From: Proteobacteria bacterium UBA1847
GTDB lineage: Bacteria; Pseudomonadota; Gammaproteobacteria; Steroidobacterales; Woeseiaceae
Direction: 5' to 3'
NCBI GenBank assembly: GCA_002338605.1
Contig: DDIP01000292.1
Location: forward strand, 1 to 7,367
Length of the DNA: 7,367 nt
Part shown: positions 1 to 6,253 of the stretch, in pieces
Numbering within the stretch: position 1 is the first letter of the stretch
How the letters are laid out: each line of letters begins with the position of its first letter
The notes under the pieces: model-generated
Databases searched by the model: none
Told to the model about the DNA's origin: nothing
The model's input: the letters and a program-made list of their open reading frames with translations, nothing else
Made by a program: the position numbers and the translations under genes

Positions 1-1035
1 CTGCTGCACATCACCGACATGGCCTGGAAGCGCGTCAAGCATCCTTCCGAAGTTGTCGAAGTAGGCCAGGAAATCGATGTCAAGATCTTGAAGTTCGACC
101 GCGAACGCCAGCGTGTATCGCTTGGCATGAAGCAGCTCGGAGAAGATCCTTGGCAGGATCTCGCTCGACGTTATCCGCCGCAGACGCGCATGTTCGGCAA
201 GGTTACGAATATCGCCGACTACGGCTGCTTCGTGGAAATTGAAGACGGTGTCGAAGGTCTTGTGCACGTATCTGAAATGGACTGGACAAACAAGAATGTC
301 AATCCATCACGTGTTGTGCAGGTTGGCGAAGAAGTTGAAGTCATGGTTATCGAGATCGATGAAGAACGTCGTCGTATTTCACTGGGCGTTAAACAGTGCA
401 AGTCGAACCCATGGGCTGAATTTGCGGCAACCTTTGATCGCGGCGACAAAGTTTCCGGACAAATCAAGTCGATCACGGACTTCGGTATCTTTATCGGCCT
501 GGACGGCGGAATCGATGGACTGGTACACCTGTCTGACATTTCCTGGGACCTGCCCGGCGAAGAGGCCGTGCGGAACTACAAGAAGGGCCAGGAGATCGAA
601 GCCGCTGTTTTGGCTATTGACGCTGAGCGTGAGCGCATTTCGCTGGGCATCAAGCAGCTCGAGAAGGATCCATTCTCAGGCTGGCTGGCGGCCCATCCGA
701 AGAACTCGATTGTGACCGGTACGGTCACGGAAGTTGACGCCCGAGGCGCAACTGTCGACCTCGGTGACGGCATATTTGGTTCTTTGCGCGCATCCGAGCT
801 GGCTCGTGGCCGGGTCGAGGACGCACGCACGATGATCAAGGTAGGCGAGGTCGTTGAGGCCAAGTTCACCAACGTCGATCGCAAGACTCGGTCTATCGCG
901 CTGTCAATCAAGGCCAAGGAAGTGCATGAAGAGCAGGAAGCGGTCAGCAGCTACAAATCTGACTCCGGTGCGGCGCCCGCGGGCACCACGCTGGGCGAGC
1001 TTCTGAAGGAAAAGATGTCAGGCGGAAGTAAATAA
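1..1035 (+). CDS. rpsA: 30S ribosomal protein S1, 3' part (5' end outside window)
   Basis: S1 binds mRNA on the 30S subunit and helps recruit and unfold transcripts for translation initiation. The reading frame is open from base 1, so only the C-terminal 344 residues of a protein usually about 557 residues long are seen. The fragment shows the end of S1 (OB-fold) repeat 3 up to about residue 46, then repeat 4 (about 61-132), repeat 5 (148-219) and repeat 6 (235-306). Typical repeat signatures are [20 protein letters not shown] and the recurring (R)ISLGxKQ ends. Repeat 6 is the most diverged, as usual. The tail, about 38 residues and polar, ends near LGELLKEKM. The gene ends with two in-frame stops, TAA TAA (1033-1038). 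The match to the enterobacterial protein is strong along the whole length. An internal ATG at base 19 is not the true start: the preceding six codons (LLHITD) continue the conserved protein. Confidence 0.98.
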   Translation: MLHITDMAWKRVKHPSEVVEVGQEIDVKILKFDRERQRVSLGMKQLGEDPWQDLARRYPPQTRMFGKVTNIADYGCFVEIEDGVEGLVHVSEMDWTNKNVNPSRVVQVGEEVEVMVIEIDEERRRISLGVKQCKSNPWAEFAATFDRGDKVSGQIKSITDFGIFIGLDGGIDGLVHLSDISWDLPGEEAVRNYKKGQEIEAAVLAIDAERERISLGIKQLEKDPFSGWLAAHPKNSIVTGTVTEVDARGATVDLGDGIFGSLRASELARGRVEDARTMIKVGEVVEAKFTNVDRKTRSIALSIKAKEVHEEQEAVSSYKSDSGAAPAGTTLGELLKEKMSGGSK

Positions 1036-1048
1036 TAAGTAAAAAAGG

Positions 1049-1080
1049 TAGCCCGGACGACCCAGTCCGGGCTATTATTG
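1049..1080 (+). terminator. Hairpin terminator after rpsA
   Basis: A perfect 10-bp stem, TAGCCCGGAC (1049-1058) pairing with GTCCGGGCTA (1065-1074), encloses a 6-nt loop. It lies 11 nt after the tandem rpsA stop codons. The downstream tract TTATTG is only partly T-rich, so termination of rpsA transcripts may be incomplete. Six A residues (1041-1046) sit just upstream, so read on the opposite strand the hairpin is followed by six Ts and would be the better terminator there. Confidence 0.65.
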
Positions 1081-1129
1081 CCTTTACTATCCGTGGGTTA
1101 CGCTATCGAGCGGTACGGCGAAAGGTAAA

Positions 1130-1432
1130 ATGACAAAATCAGAACTTATAGAAGCAATCTCTCGCAAGCAAAAACACCTGCCTGCAAAAGATGTCGAGCT
1201 CGCGGTCAAGCACCTGCTTGATCTGATGAGTGATTCCCTCGCGAAGGGGCAGCGCATTGAGATTCGCGGTTTTGGAAGTTTCTCTTTGCACTATCGGCCA
1301 CCACGCATCGGACGTAATCCGAAAACAGGAGAGGCAGTGGCGCTGTCCGGCAAATACGTGCCGCACTTCAAGCCTGGCAAAGACCTGCGAGAGCGCGTCA
1401 ACGAAAGTCGCCACTTTCCCATCAAGAATTGA
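1130..1432 (+). CDS. ihfB: Integration host factor subunit beta
   Basis: IHF-beta pairs with IHF-alpha to bind and sharply bend DNA at specific sites in the nucleoid, acting in transcription, replication and recombination. The 100-residue product fits the HU/IHF family (E. coli beta is 94). It opens with MTKSELIE, typical of the beta subunit. It carries the [14 protein letters not shown] core (43-56), with Glu44 and Arg46 of the beta DNA-contact set, and GRNPKTG (61-67) with Pro64, the residue that intercalates into DNA at the tip of the beta arm. [10 protein letters not shown] (75-84) is also conserved. The last six residues or so are a short extension. The ATG is preceded by AAAGG (1121-1125). 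Downstream, lapA begins on a TTG overlapping the ihfB stop, so the two are probably cotranslated. Confidence 0.98.
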   Translation: MTKSELIEAISRKQKHLPAKDVELAVKHLLDLMSDSLAKGQRIEIRGFGSFSLHYRPPRIGRNPKTGEAVALSGKYVPHFKPGKDLRERVNESRHFPIKN

Positions 1433-1731
1433 CTATTCTCAAACGCATTGGATTTGCGTTACTCATCATCCTGATTTTCTCGGCGATGATTGTTTTTACC
1501 GCCGGCAATCCCGGTGACGTGAGCCTCAAGCTGTTGCATTGGGAATTCACTGTACCCGTCGCTTTGGCTTTTACCGGCGTATTCGCAATTGGTTGGCTTT
1601 TCGGTGTTATCTGCATGGGACTGTACGCACTGAAGATTGCCAATGAACGCCGTGTGCTTCGCCGCTCTCTAAGAATGTCGGAAAGCGAAGTCAGCAGTTT
1701 GCGAAGCTTGCCGCTTAGCGATGCCGACTGA
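1429..1731 (+). CDS. lapA: LapA family inner membrane protein (DUF1049)
   Basis: LapA is a small inner-membrane protein encoded next to LapB and linked with it to lipopolysaccharide assembly. The 100-residue product has two transmembrane helices (about 5-26 and 42-69), a short periplasmic loop with the family's N-P-x-x-V-S-L-K-type segment (27-35), and a charged, probably coiled-coil cytoplasmic tail rich in Arg, Glu and Ser. Length and layout match E. coli LapA (102 residues). The only start that keeps the first helix is TTG at 1429-1431, sharing two bases with the ihfB TGA stop; the next in-frame ATG (1486) lies within that helix. No convincing ribosome binding site precedes it, so expression probably depends on ribosomes finishing ihfB. 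The 3' end overlaps lapB by 11 nt. Confidence 0.92.
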   Translation: MTILKRIGFALLIILIFSAMIVFTAGNPGDVSLKLLHWEFTVPVALAFTGVFAIGWLFGVICMGLYALKIANERRVLRRSLRMSESEVSSLRSLPLSDAD

Positions 1732-2923
1732 ATCGACCTTTCTGCTCGCCGGGCTGTTCCTCCTTCTGGCTGCGGCGGGCTGGGCGATGGGTCGGTTTGG
1801 TGAGCGCGATACGGAAGAGCCGCCGCCTCCGCTGAATATCGATTATCTCAAGGGCCTGAACTTCCTCCTCAACGAGCAAACGGACCAGGCCCTTGAGCAT
1901 TTTCTGCGCATGGTCCGTGTCGATGACAACACGATTGAGACTCACTTTGCGCTGGGCAGCCTGTTTCGGCGACGAGGCGAAGTCGATCGCGCAATCCGGA
2001 TTCATCAGAACATCATTGCGCGCCCTGATCTTGCCGCGGAGCAACGTGACCAGGCGCTGTACTCGCTCGCGAAAGACTATCTCGGCGCGGGTCTGCTCGA
2101 TCGTGCGGAAAAATTGTTTGTACGCCTGGCTCAAGGGTCGCGCTACCAGGTACAGGCGCTGGAATCCTTGTGCGGAATCTACGAACAGGAACGTGAATGG
2201 GAAAAGGCCATTGATGCAGGACAGCGCCTTGAGGTCCTCGGTGGTCGGTCACTCGCGCTGCAGATTGCACATTACCATTGCGAACTGGCAGAAGCGGCCG
2301 CAGCGAAAAAGGACTACGCGTCCGCTCGCCAGTATGTGAAAAGAGCCCAGGCCGGACGCCCACGAACATTGCGTGGCGCGTTGACGCGCGCTCACATCGC
2401 ACGCGATACGGACGACAACAAGACGGCACTAAAGCTCTATCATCGAATTATCGATGAGCACACCTACCTGATCGCCGAGGCTTTGCCCGAAATCGTCGCC
2501 ATCTACGAGCGCGAGAATGCGACAACAGAACTCGAGTCGGCATTGCAGTCGATGTTGAAAGACAACCCTGATATGAATTCGCTGGTCGCGTACACAGCTA
2601 TCGTGAACGATATTGGTGGAATACCGGTTATCGATGCCTGCGTTGAGCGGTACATGCTCAATGAGCCAACGCTGTCCGAATTCGTAGACCTGCAGCAGTT
2701 GTCGAGCGCTAACCCTGATTCGAACGTGCAAGCGCTTGCCAAAATTCGTCGTGCACTGTCAAAGCTGGCGACAGCCACGCCACGCTACCAATGCCAGGAG
2801 TGCGGATTCTCCAGCCAGCGCCTGCTTTGGCAATGCCCGAGCTGCCGAAACTGGGAAACACAGCGCCCCGTATCCCGTGTGCAGTTTGATACGGTATTGC
2901 AGCACAGTATTACCAACCGCTAG
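1721..2923 (+). CDS. lapB: Lipopolysaccharide assembly protein B, TPR and rubredoxin-like
   Basis: LapB (YciM) is an essential or near-essential inner-membrane protein in enterobacteria. It works with the FtsH protease to control degradation of LpxC and so the balance of lipopolysaccharide and phospholipid. The 400-residue product (E. coli 389) has an N-terminal membrane anchor (about 6-23). A cytoplasmic array of tetratricopeptide repeats runs from about 40 to 330; the first repeats include the LFRRRGEVDRAIRIHQ stretch (81-96), highly characteristic of LapB. A C-terminal rubredoxin-like metal site has two CxxC pairs, Cys358/Cys361 and Cys372/Cys375. The tail after the last Cys is about 25 residues, somewhat longer than in E. 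coli. The ATG at 1721 lies inside the end of lapA (11-nt overlap), indicating translational coupling. In E. coli pyrF follows; here it does not. Confidence 0.97.
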   Translation: MPTESTFLLAGLFLLLAAAGWAMGRFGERDTEEPPPPLNIDYLKGLNFLLNEQTDQALEHFLRMVRVDDNTIETHFALGSLFRRRGEVDRAIRIHQNIIARPDLAAEQRDQALYSLAKDYLGAGLLDRAEKLFVRLAQGSRYQVQALESLCGIYEQEREWEKAIDAGQRLEVLGGRSLALQIAHYHCELAEAAAAKKDYASARQYVKRAQAGRPRTLRGALTRAHIARDTDDNKTALKLYHRIIDEHTYLIAEALPEIVAIYERENATTELESALQSMLKDNPDMNSLVAYTAIVNDIGGIPVIDACVERYMLNEPTLSEFVDLQQLSSANPDSNVQALAKIRRALSKLATATPRYQCQECGFSSQRLLWQCPSCRNWETQRPVSRVQFDTVLQHSITNR

Positions 2924-2979
2924 CGCATTTCTGCATGAAAGCCCGGGTTTTGGCGGCGGCGATGAGTTTTGCCGACAAC

Positions 2980-2985
2980 TAGAAT
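2980..2985 (+). promoter_or_regulatory. Possible -10 element before the ComEA-type gene
   Basis: TAGAAT, five of six matches to TATAAT, lies 30 nt before the ATG and would place the start of transcription near 2992. No credible -35 hexamer is present 16-18 nt upstream. This is a weak call, supported mainly by position and by similar boxes before galU and the divergent pair at 4704-4849. Confidence 0.3.
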
Positions 2986-3015
2986 GCGTCCTTCCCATTC
3001 ACGAAGGAGCCCCCG

Positions 3016-3288
3016 ATGAAACTTCTAACCACCGTTGCGGCAACATTATTGCTGACGTTGCCAATCCTGGCTTTCGCAGGCCAGGTGAATATCAATACGG
3101 CAGACGCTGAAACCATCTCTGCCGAGCTCAACGGCATTGGCCTGTCCAAGGCCAAAGCCATCGTTGAGTACCGGAAGAAACACGGCCCATTCAATTCCGC
3201 CGACGACCTGTCGCTGGTCAAAGGCATTGGTGAAAAGACCGTGGAGAAGAACCGCAAAGATATTCAGGTATCCGACGCGAAGAAATAG
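3016..3288 (+). CDS. Exported ComEA-type helix-hairpin-helix protein
   Basis: Small periplasmic helix-hairpin-helix proteins of the ComEA type bind DNA without sequence specificity; in naturally competent bacteria ComEA pulls incoming DNA across the outer membrane. The 90-residue product has a signal peptide of about 21 residues (hydrophobic core 5-20, likely cleavage AFA|GQ). The family opening VNINTADA (24-31) follows, then two HhH hairpins centred on GIG at 40-42 and 70-72, with conserved GPF (57-59). The length is typical of the short proteobacterial forms, which lack the membrane anchor of Gram-positive ComEA. The ATG is preceded by a good AAGGAG (3004-3009). It is probably a single-gene transcript: 92 nt separate it from lapB and a strong terminator follows. 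A similar comEA-like gene is found near the O-antigen locus in Pseudomonas. Whether this organism is competent cannot be told from this gene alone. Confidence 0.9.
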   Translation: MKLLTTVAATLLLTLPILAFAGQVNINTADAETISAELNGIGLSKAKAIVEYRKKHGPFNSADDLSLVKGIGEKTVEKNRKDIQVSDAKK

Positions 3289-3298
3289 TCGCACGGTG

Positions 3299-3334
3299 GC
3301 GGTCACGCCAATCGCTCCTGGCGTGACCGCTTTT
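3299..3334 (+). terminator. Intrinsic terminator after the ComEA-type gene
   Basis: A perfect 12-bp GC-rich stem, GCGGTCACGCCA (3299-3310) with TGGCGTGACCGC (3319-3330), has an 8-nt loop and is followed directly by TTTT (3331-3334). It begins 10 nt after the stop codon. The T-run is short but the stem is very stable. Confidence 0.88.
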
Positions 3335-3382
3335 GCGACTGCTTGCGTGACGGCGTTCAAGACGCAGGCGAGTAATTTTAGC

Positions 3383-3388
3383 TATCAT
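3383..3388 (+). promoter_or_regulatory. Possible -10 element before galU
   Basis: TATCAT (5 of 6 to TATAAT), within GCTATCATGG, lies 29 nt before the galU start and downstream of the terminator at 3299-3334, where a promoter would be expected. The nearest -35-like hexamer, TTCAAG (3356-3361), is 21 nt away, which is too far, so the call is weak. Confidence 0.3.
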
Positions 3389-3417
3389 GGCGGATTACTC
3401 AGAACTGGAGCGGTCGC

Positions 3418-4296
3418 GTGGCAAAAAAAGTCAGGGCAGCAGTATTTCCGGTTGCGGGGCGCGGTACGCGCTTCCTGCCGGCCACCAAAGCAAGCCCGAA
3501 GGAAATGCTGCCGATTGTTGACAAGCCCCTTATTCAGTATGCGGTCGAAGAGGCCATTGCCGCAGGCGCGACAAAGCTTATTTTTGTCACTGGCGCGTCG
3601 AAACGTGCCATCGAAGACCACTTTGATACTGACGCCGAGCTTGAACAGGCGCTGACGGATTCCGGCAAGCACGACTTGCTGCAATCGATCCGGGACATCG
3701 TACCCAGTGGTGTTTCCTGCATCTACATACGACAGGGTAAACCGCTGGGGCTGGGACATGCCGTGCTCTGCGCGCGTGCGGCGATTGGCGATGAACCTTT
3801 CTTTGTCCATCTCGCCGATGACCTCATTGCCGGCACACCCGGTTGTCTCGCGCAAATGGCCGGAGAGTACGAGGACCATGGAGGAAGCGTAATCGCGGTC
3901 GAAACCGTGCCTTCGGAAAGCACCTCAAGTTATGGCATTGTTGCGGTGGACACCAGCAACCGCAATCGTATAACGCAAATCGTCGAAAAGCCCAAGCCCG
4001 CTGATGCGCCATCAAATTCCGCGGTTGTCGGGCGCTACCTGCTACCCGGTACAATATTCGACAAGCTCGAGACGATTGGGGAGGGCGCAGGTGGTGAGAT
4101 TCAGCTGACAGACGGCATTGCAGCTCTGCTGGACGAATCGCCGGTCTACGCCTATTCATTCGCGGGTGTCCGCTATGACTGCGGCAGCAAGCTGGGTTAC
4201 CTGCAGGCTACCGTAGCCTACGGATTGAACCATCCGGAAACAGGTGATCAATTCCGAGCACACCTCCGGGAGGTGCTCTCGGAATCGCCCGCTTAG
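3418..4296 (+). CDS. galU: UTP--glucose-1-phosphate uridylyltransferase
   Basis: GalU makes UDP-glucose and pyrophosphate from UTP and glucose-1-phosphate in the cytoplasm, supplying glucosyl units for lipopolysaccharide core, exopolysaccharide and related glycans. The 292-residue product (E. coli 302) is full length. It has the nucleotide-binding signature [11 protein letters not shown] (14-24) followed by PKEMLP (27-32), which contains the conserved Lys28. It also has [12 protein letters not shown] (105-116), the LADD metal-binding segment (132-135), VEKP (189-192), GGEIQLTD (225-232) and YDCGSKLGY (253-261). The start is GTG, chosen because GGAG (3407-3410) lies 7 nt upstream and the protein then begins [14 protein letters not shown], as in the family. 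The gene sits after a terminator and so probably has its own promoter. Its stop overlaps, tail to tail, the stop of a minus-strand membrane protein gene. Confidence 0.97.
   Translation: MAKKVRAAVFPVAGRGTRFLPATKASPKEMLPIVDKPLIQYAVEEAIAAGATKLIFVTGASKRAIEDHFDTDAELEQALTDSGKHDLLQSIRDIVPSGVSCIYIRQGKPLGLGHAVLCARAAIGDEPFFVHLADDLIAGTPGCLAQMAGEYEDHGGSVIAVETVPSESTSSYGIVAVDTSNRNRITQIVEKPKPADAPSNSAVVGRYLLPGTIFDKLETIGEGAGGEIQLTDGIAALLDESPVYAYSFAGVRYDCGSKLGYLQATVAYGLNHPETGDQFRAHLREVLSESPA
4251..4285. repeat. 35-nt near-perfect palindrome inside the galU 3' end
   Basis: ATTCCGAG (4251-4258) pairs with CTCGGAAT (4278-4285); after a 2x2 mismatch, CACCTCC (4261-4267) is complementary to GGAGGTG (4269-4275). 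Folded as RNA this gives an 8-bp outer stem, a small internal loop and an inner stem of about 5 bp with a 5-nt loop. It encodes part of the GalU C-terminus. It ends 8 nt before the galU stop and no T-run follows on either strand. It could act as a terminator-like or transcript-stabilising structure for the two convergent genes, or be a protein-binding site; the sequence does not decide. Confidence 0.6.
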
Positions 4297-4703
4297 CTTG
4301 GCTTTCTATTCAAAAAAGCGACAATCAAGCCGAGAACGATGACCACGACCGCATCGCCAATCCCCTGCCGGATCGCGAGAGCGGCTGGCGTCTGCTGCAC
4401 CGAGTAGAAGATCATGAACGTTGGAATCGGCGCCAATAGAGCTATCGCAACTCCGTAACGCAGGCCCTGGTGCACCCAGGGCTTGTCTTCACTGCCACGT
4501 CGATATATCCAGACAAATGCAATCGCCATGATGATGTGCGCAATGATCATCCAGTGAAAATAGGATTGCTGATCTTCCAGCGTTCGCATGATATTGGGCA
4601 GCGTCTCGTAGTAAGCGCTCAACCAGAAACCGTGCACCGCGAACCCGCCGAGCATCCACACAACGAAGATCACTGCTGTGGATATCAAAAACTTCTTGTC
4701 CAT
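4293..4703 (-). CDS. Small four-helix membrane protein of unknown function
   Basis: I do not recognise a named family. The 136-residue product has four predicted membrane helices at roughly 4-24, 48-68, 80-102 and 108-130. A soluble loop after helix 1 (about residues 25-46, with [13 protein letters not shown]) is probably periplasmic, and a charged turn RRGSEDKPW follows helix 2. There is no signal peptide beyond the first helix and no catalytic motif. The layout resembles small hypothetical membrane proteins, common in marine bacteria, in which helix 1 carries a conserved xHGxxL-type end; here that is [10 protein letters not shown]. The start is set at the ATG whose complement is 4701-4703, because a strong GAAGGGGG lies just upstream; an in-frame ATG seven codons earlier has no ribosome binding site. 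The TAA stop (4293-4295) overlaps the galU stop on the other strand, so no spacer is left for a terminator. Confidence 0.82.
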   Translation of the reverse strand: MDKKFLISTAVIFVVWMLGGFAVHGFWLSAYYETLPNIMRTLEDQQSYFHWMIIAHIIMAIAFVWIYRRGSEDKPWVHQGLRYGVAIALLAPIPTFMIFYSVQQTPAALAIRQGIGDAVVVIVLGLIVAFLNRKPS

Positions 4704-4708
4704 TAATG

Positions 4709-4716
4709 CCCCCTTC
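4709..4716 (-). promoter_or_regulatory. Ribosome binding site that fixes the membrane protein start
   Basis: Read on the minus strand this is GAAGGGGG, ending 5 nt before the ATG at 4703-4701. Its AAGG core is well placed. The alternative in-frame ATG at 4724-4722 is preceded by A/C-rich sequence with no purine box, so the shorter protein is preferred. Confidence 0.65.
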
Positions 4717-4760
4717 GCCGACATTGAATTGGTGTTTTGGGCCAGCTTGAAAGAATCAGC

Positions 4761-4766
4761 ATTCTA
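4761..4766 (-). promoter_or_regulatory. Possible -10 element for the minus-strand membrane protein
   Basis: On the minus strand this reads TAGAAT within GGCTAGAATGC, five of six to the consensus, about 57 nt before the ATG. The core CTAGAATGC is identical to the box before the ComEA-type gene. No good -35 hexamer is visible. Confidence 0.28.
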
Positions 4767-4803
4767 GCCCGGTCCACCGGCCATGCGGAGGACGAAATTA
4801 GGC

Positions 4804-4809
4804 TACTAT
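4804..4809 (+). promoter_or_regulatory. Possible -10 element for the peptidase operon
   Basis: TACTAT within GGCTACTATCG lies 40 nt before the M20 peptidase start, in the 146-nt divergent intergenic region. It matches 4 of 6 and has no matching -35 box, so this is only a positional candidate. Confidence 0.22.
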
Positions 4810-4849
4810 CGAGCGTCCGAACTTACGCAAAAAGAACAAGAAGGTTGCC

Positions 4850-6253
4850 ATGCGATTGATTTTCTGTGTTTTTTCCATTCTCGCCGTGTCTTCAGCCAAT
4901 GCGGAACCGGATTACCTGGTGGATTGGGATCAGGCCGGCGCCGAAGCCGTCGGCCACCTGGTCGAACTGATTCAGATCGACACATCGAATCCGCCCGGCA
5001 ATGAGACCAAAGCCGTGGAATACCTGGAAGGCGTGCTGGAGCTTGCGGACATTGGCTCGCAAACCTATGCCATCGACCCAGAGCGCGCCAATCTGGTCGC
5101 ACGAATCAAGGGGAACGGATCGAAGCGCCCGATCCTGATGATGGGGCACACCGATGTTGTTGGTGTGCAGCCGGACAAGTGGTACGCGGACCCGTTCAGC
5201 GGTCTGCGACAGGATGGCTTTATTTACGGCCGCGGCACGCTGGACGACAAGGACAACCTGACTGCCGCACTGATGGTGATCAAGCTCTTGAAACGCTATG
5301 ACGTCAAGCTCGATCGCGATGTCATTTTTCTCGCGGAATCAGGCGAGGAGGGTACCCCGGAGGTTGGTATCAATTTCATGGTAGAGAAGCACTTTGACGC
5401 AATCGATGCGGAGTATTGCCTTGCCGAAGGTGGGCAGAACGTCATTGTGGATGATCAGGTCAAAACAGTCGGCATAGAAACGACGGAAAAAATGCCACGA
5501 CGCGTCACGCTGATGGCGCGCGGGACGCCTGGCCATGGTTCAAAGCCAACACTCGAGAACGCTGTCGTTATTCTGGCGCAAGCGGTCGCGAAAGCAGCTG
5601 CCTGGGAAACTGAGGTTCGATTCAATGAAACGACACGGACCTACTTTGAACGAATGGCAGAGATCTCTGATCCGGACGATGCTTTCCGCTACCGCAACGT
5701 CGACAATCCGGAGGAGAGCGATGGAATCCAGCAGCATTTTCTTGAGACTTTCCCGTATCACTATTCGATTTCAAGGACGTCCGTGGTACCGACTGTGATG
5801 GATGCGGGGTTTCGCAAGAATGTCATACCGTCAGAGGCAAGCGCCATACTGGACATCCGCATGTTGCCGGACGAAAACGTCGAGGAGTTCTACGCCAAAC
5901 TCGCGGCCGTGATCGACGACCCGCGAATCGAGATAGTCCCGGAGCGCATATACCGACCCGCAGCACCACCGTCCGAAATAGACAACGAAATGTTCCAGAC
6001 GCTCGAGCGCGTCGCTCGTGAAATGTATCCGCAAGCTACCGTGTTACCAATCATGCAGACCGGTGCGACCGACATGGCGCAAGTGCGGGCAAAAGGGATG
6101 CAGGCGTACGGGATCGGGCCGGCACGGTCCATTGAGGAGATCAACAGCGGCTTTGGTGCACATGGCGACAATGAGCGAATTTCGGAAGCCGCATTTATTG
6201 AGCTCGTCAAGTACATGTGGAATGTCGTCATCGAGATTGCCGCGTCCGAGTGA
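4850..6253 (+). CDS. Exported M20 family metallopeptidase
   Basis: M20 peptidases are two-zinc exo- or dipeptidases and deacylases. This 467-residue protein has a signal peptide of about 18 residues (likely cleavage ANA|EP), so it should act in the periplasm or outside the cell. The family metal and catalytic sites are all present in order: GHTDVV (99-104; His100 zinc ligand, Asp102), GRGTLDDK (127-134; Asp132 bridging ligand), SGEEG (164-168; Glu166 general base, Glu167 ligand), AEGG (192-195; Glu193 ligand) and AHGDNE (437-442; His438 ligand). His229 in GTPGHGS marks the lid/dimerisation domain insert (about 205-350). The glycine pair usual after DDK is replaced by Asp-Asn (135-136). The layout fits the carboxypeptidase S/CPG2-like branch; the substrate cannot be read from sequence. 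The ATG follows AAGAAGG (4838-4844). The stop overlaps the next gene by 4 nt (GTGA), making this the first gene of an operon. Confidence 0.95.
   Translation: MRLIFCVFSILAVSSANAEPDYLVDWDQAGAEAVGHLVELIQIDTSNPPGNETKAVEYLEGVLELADIGSQTYAIDPERANLVARIKGNGSKRPILMMGHTDVVGVQPDKWYADPFSGLRQDGFIYGRGTLDDKDNLTAALMVIKLLKRYDVKLDRDVIFLAESGEEGTPEVGINFMVEKHFDAIDAEYCLAEGGQNVIVDDQVKTVGIETTEKMPRRVTLMARGTPGHGSKPTLENAVVILAQAVAKAAAWETEVRFNETTRTYFERMAEISDPDDAFRYRNVDNPEESDGIQQHFLETFPYHYSISRTSVVPTVMDAGFRKNVIPSEASAILDIRMLPDENVEEFYAKLAAVIDDPRIEIVPERIYRPAAPPSEIDNEMFQTLERVAREMYPQATVLPIMQTGATDMAQVRAKGMQAYGIGPARSIEEINSGFGAHGDNERISEAAFIELVKYMWNVVIEIAASE

Noticed and set aside
1715..2429. Open frames on the minus strand opposite lapB
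   Set aside because: They overlap an unmistakable LapB coding sequence, encode Arg-rich low-complexity proteins and have no initiation signals.
2939..2951. AAAGCCCGGGTTTT symmetry after lapB as a terminator
   Set aside because: The arms meet with no room for a loop, so it cannot form a stable RNA hairpin; the transcript end of lapB is not evident.
2736..3110. Plus-strand open frame spanning the lapB end and the start of the ComEA-type gene
   Set aside because: It is out of frame with both conserved genes and resembles no protein family; the conserved frames explain the DNA.
3321..3354. Direct repeat GCGTGACCGC / GCGTGACGGC
   Set aside because: There are only two imperfect 10-nt copies and the first is the terminator stem; this is easily chance.
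3385..3879. Long open frame on the minus strand opposite galU
   Set aside because: It lies wholly antisense to a clear galU, has no ribosome binding site or recognisable protein features, and its composition is what a complementary strand of GC-rich coding DNA gives.
4751..4766. Small inverted repeat AGAAT-CAGC-ATTCT in the divergent intergenic region
   Set aside because: Five base pairs with a 4-nt spacer is too short to call as an operator without other copies.
6217..6249. Upstream ATG start for the DUF6498-like protein
   Set aside because: It would add 11 Arg/Cys/His-rich residues before the first helix and lie well inside the peptidase gene; the GTGA overlap at 6250 gives a natural start.
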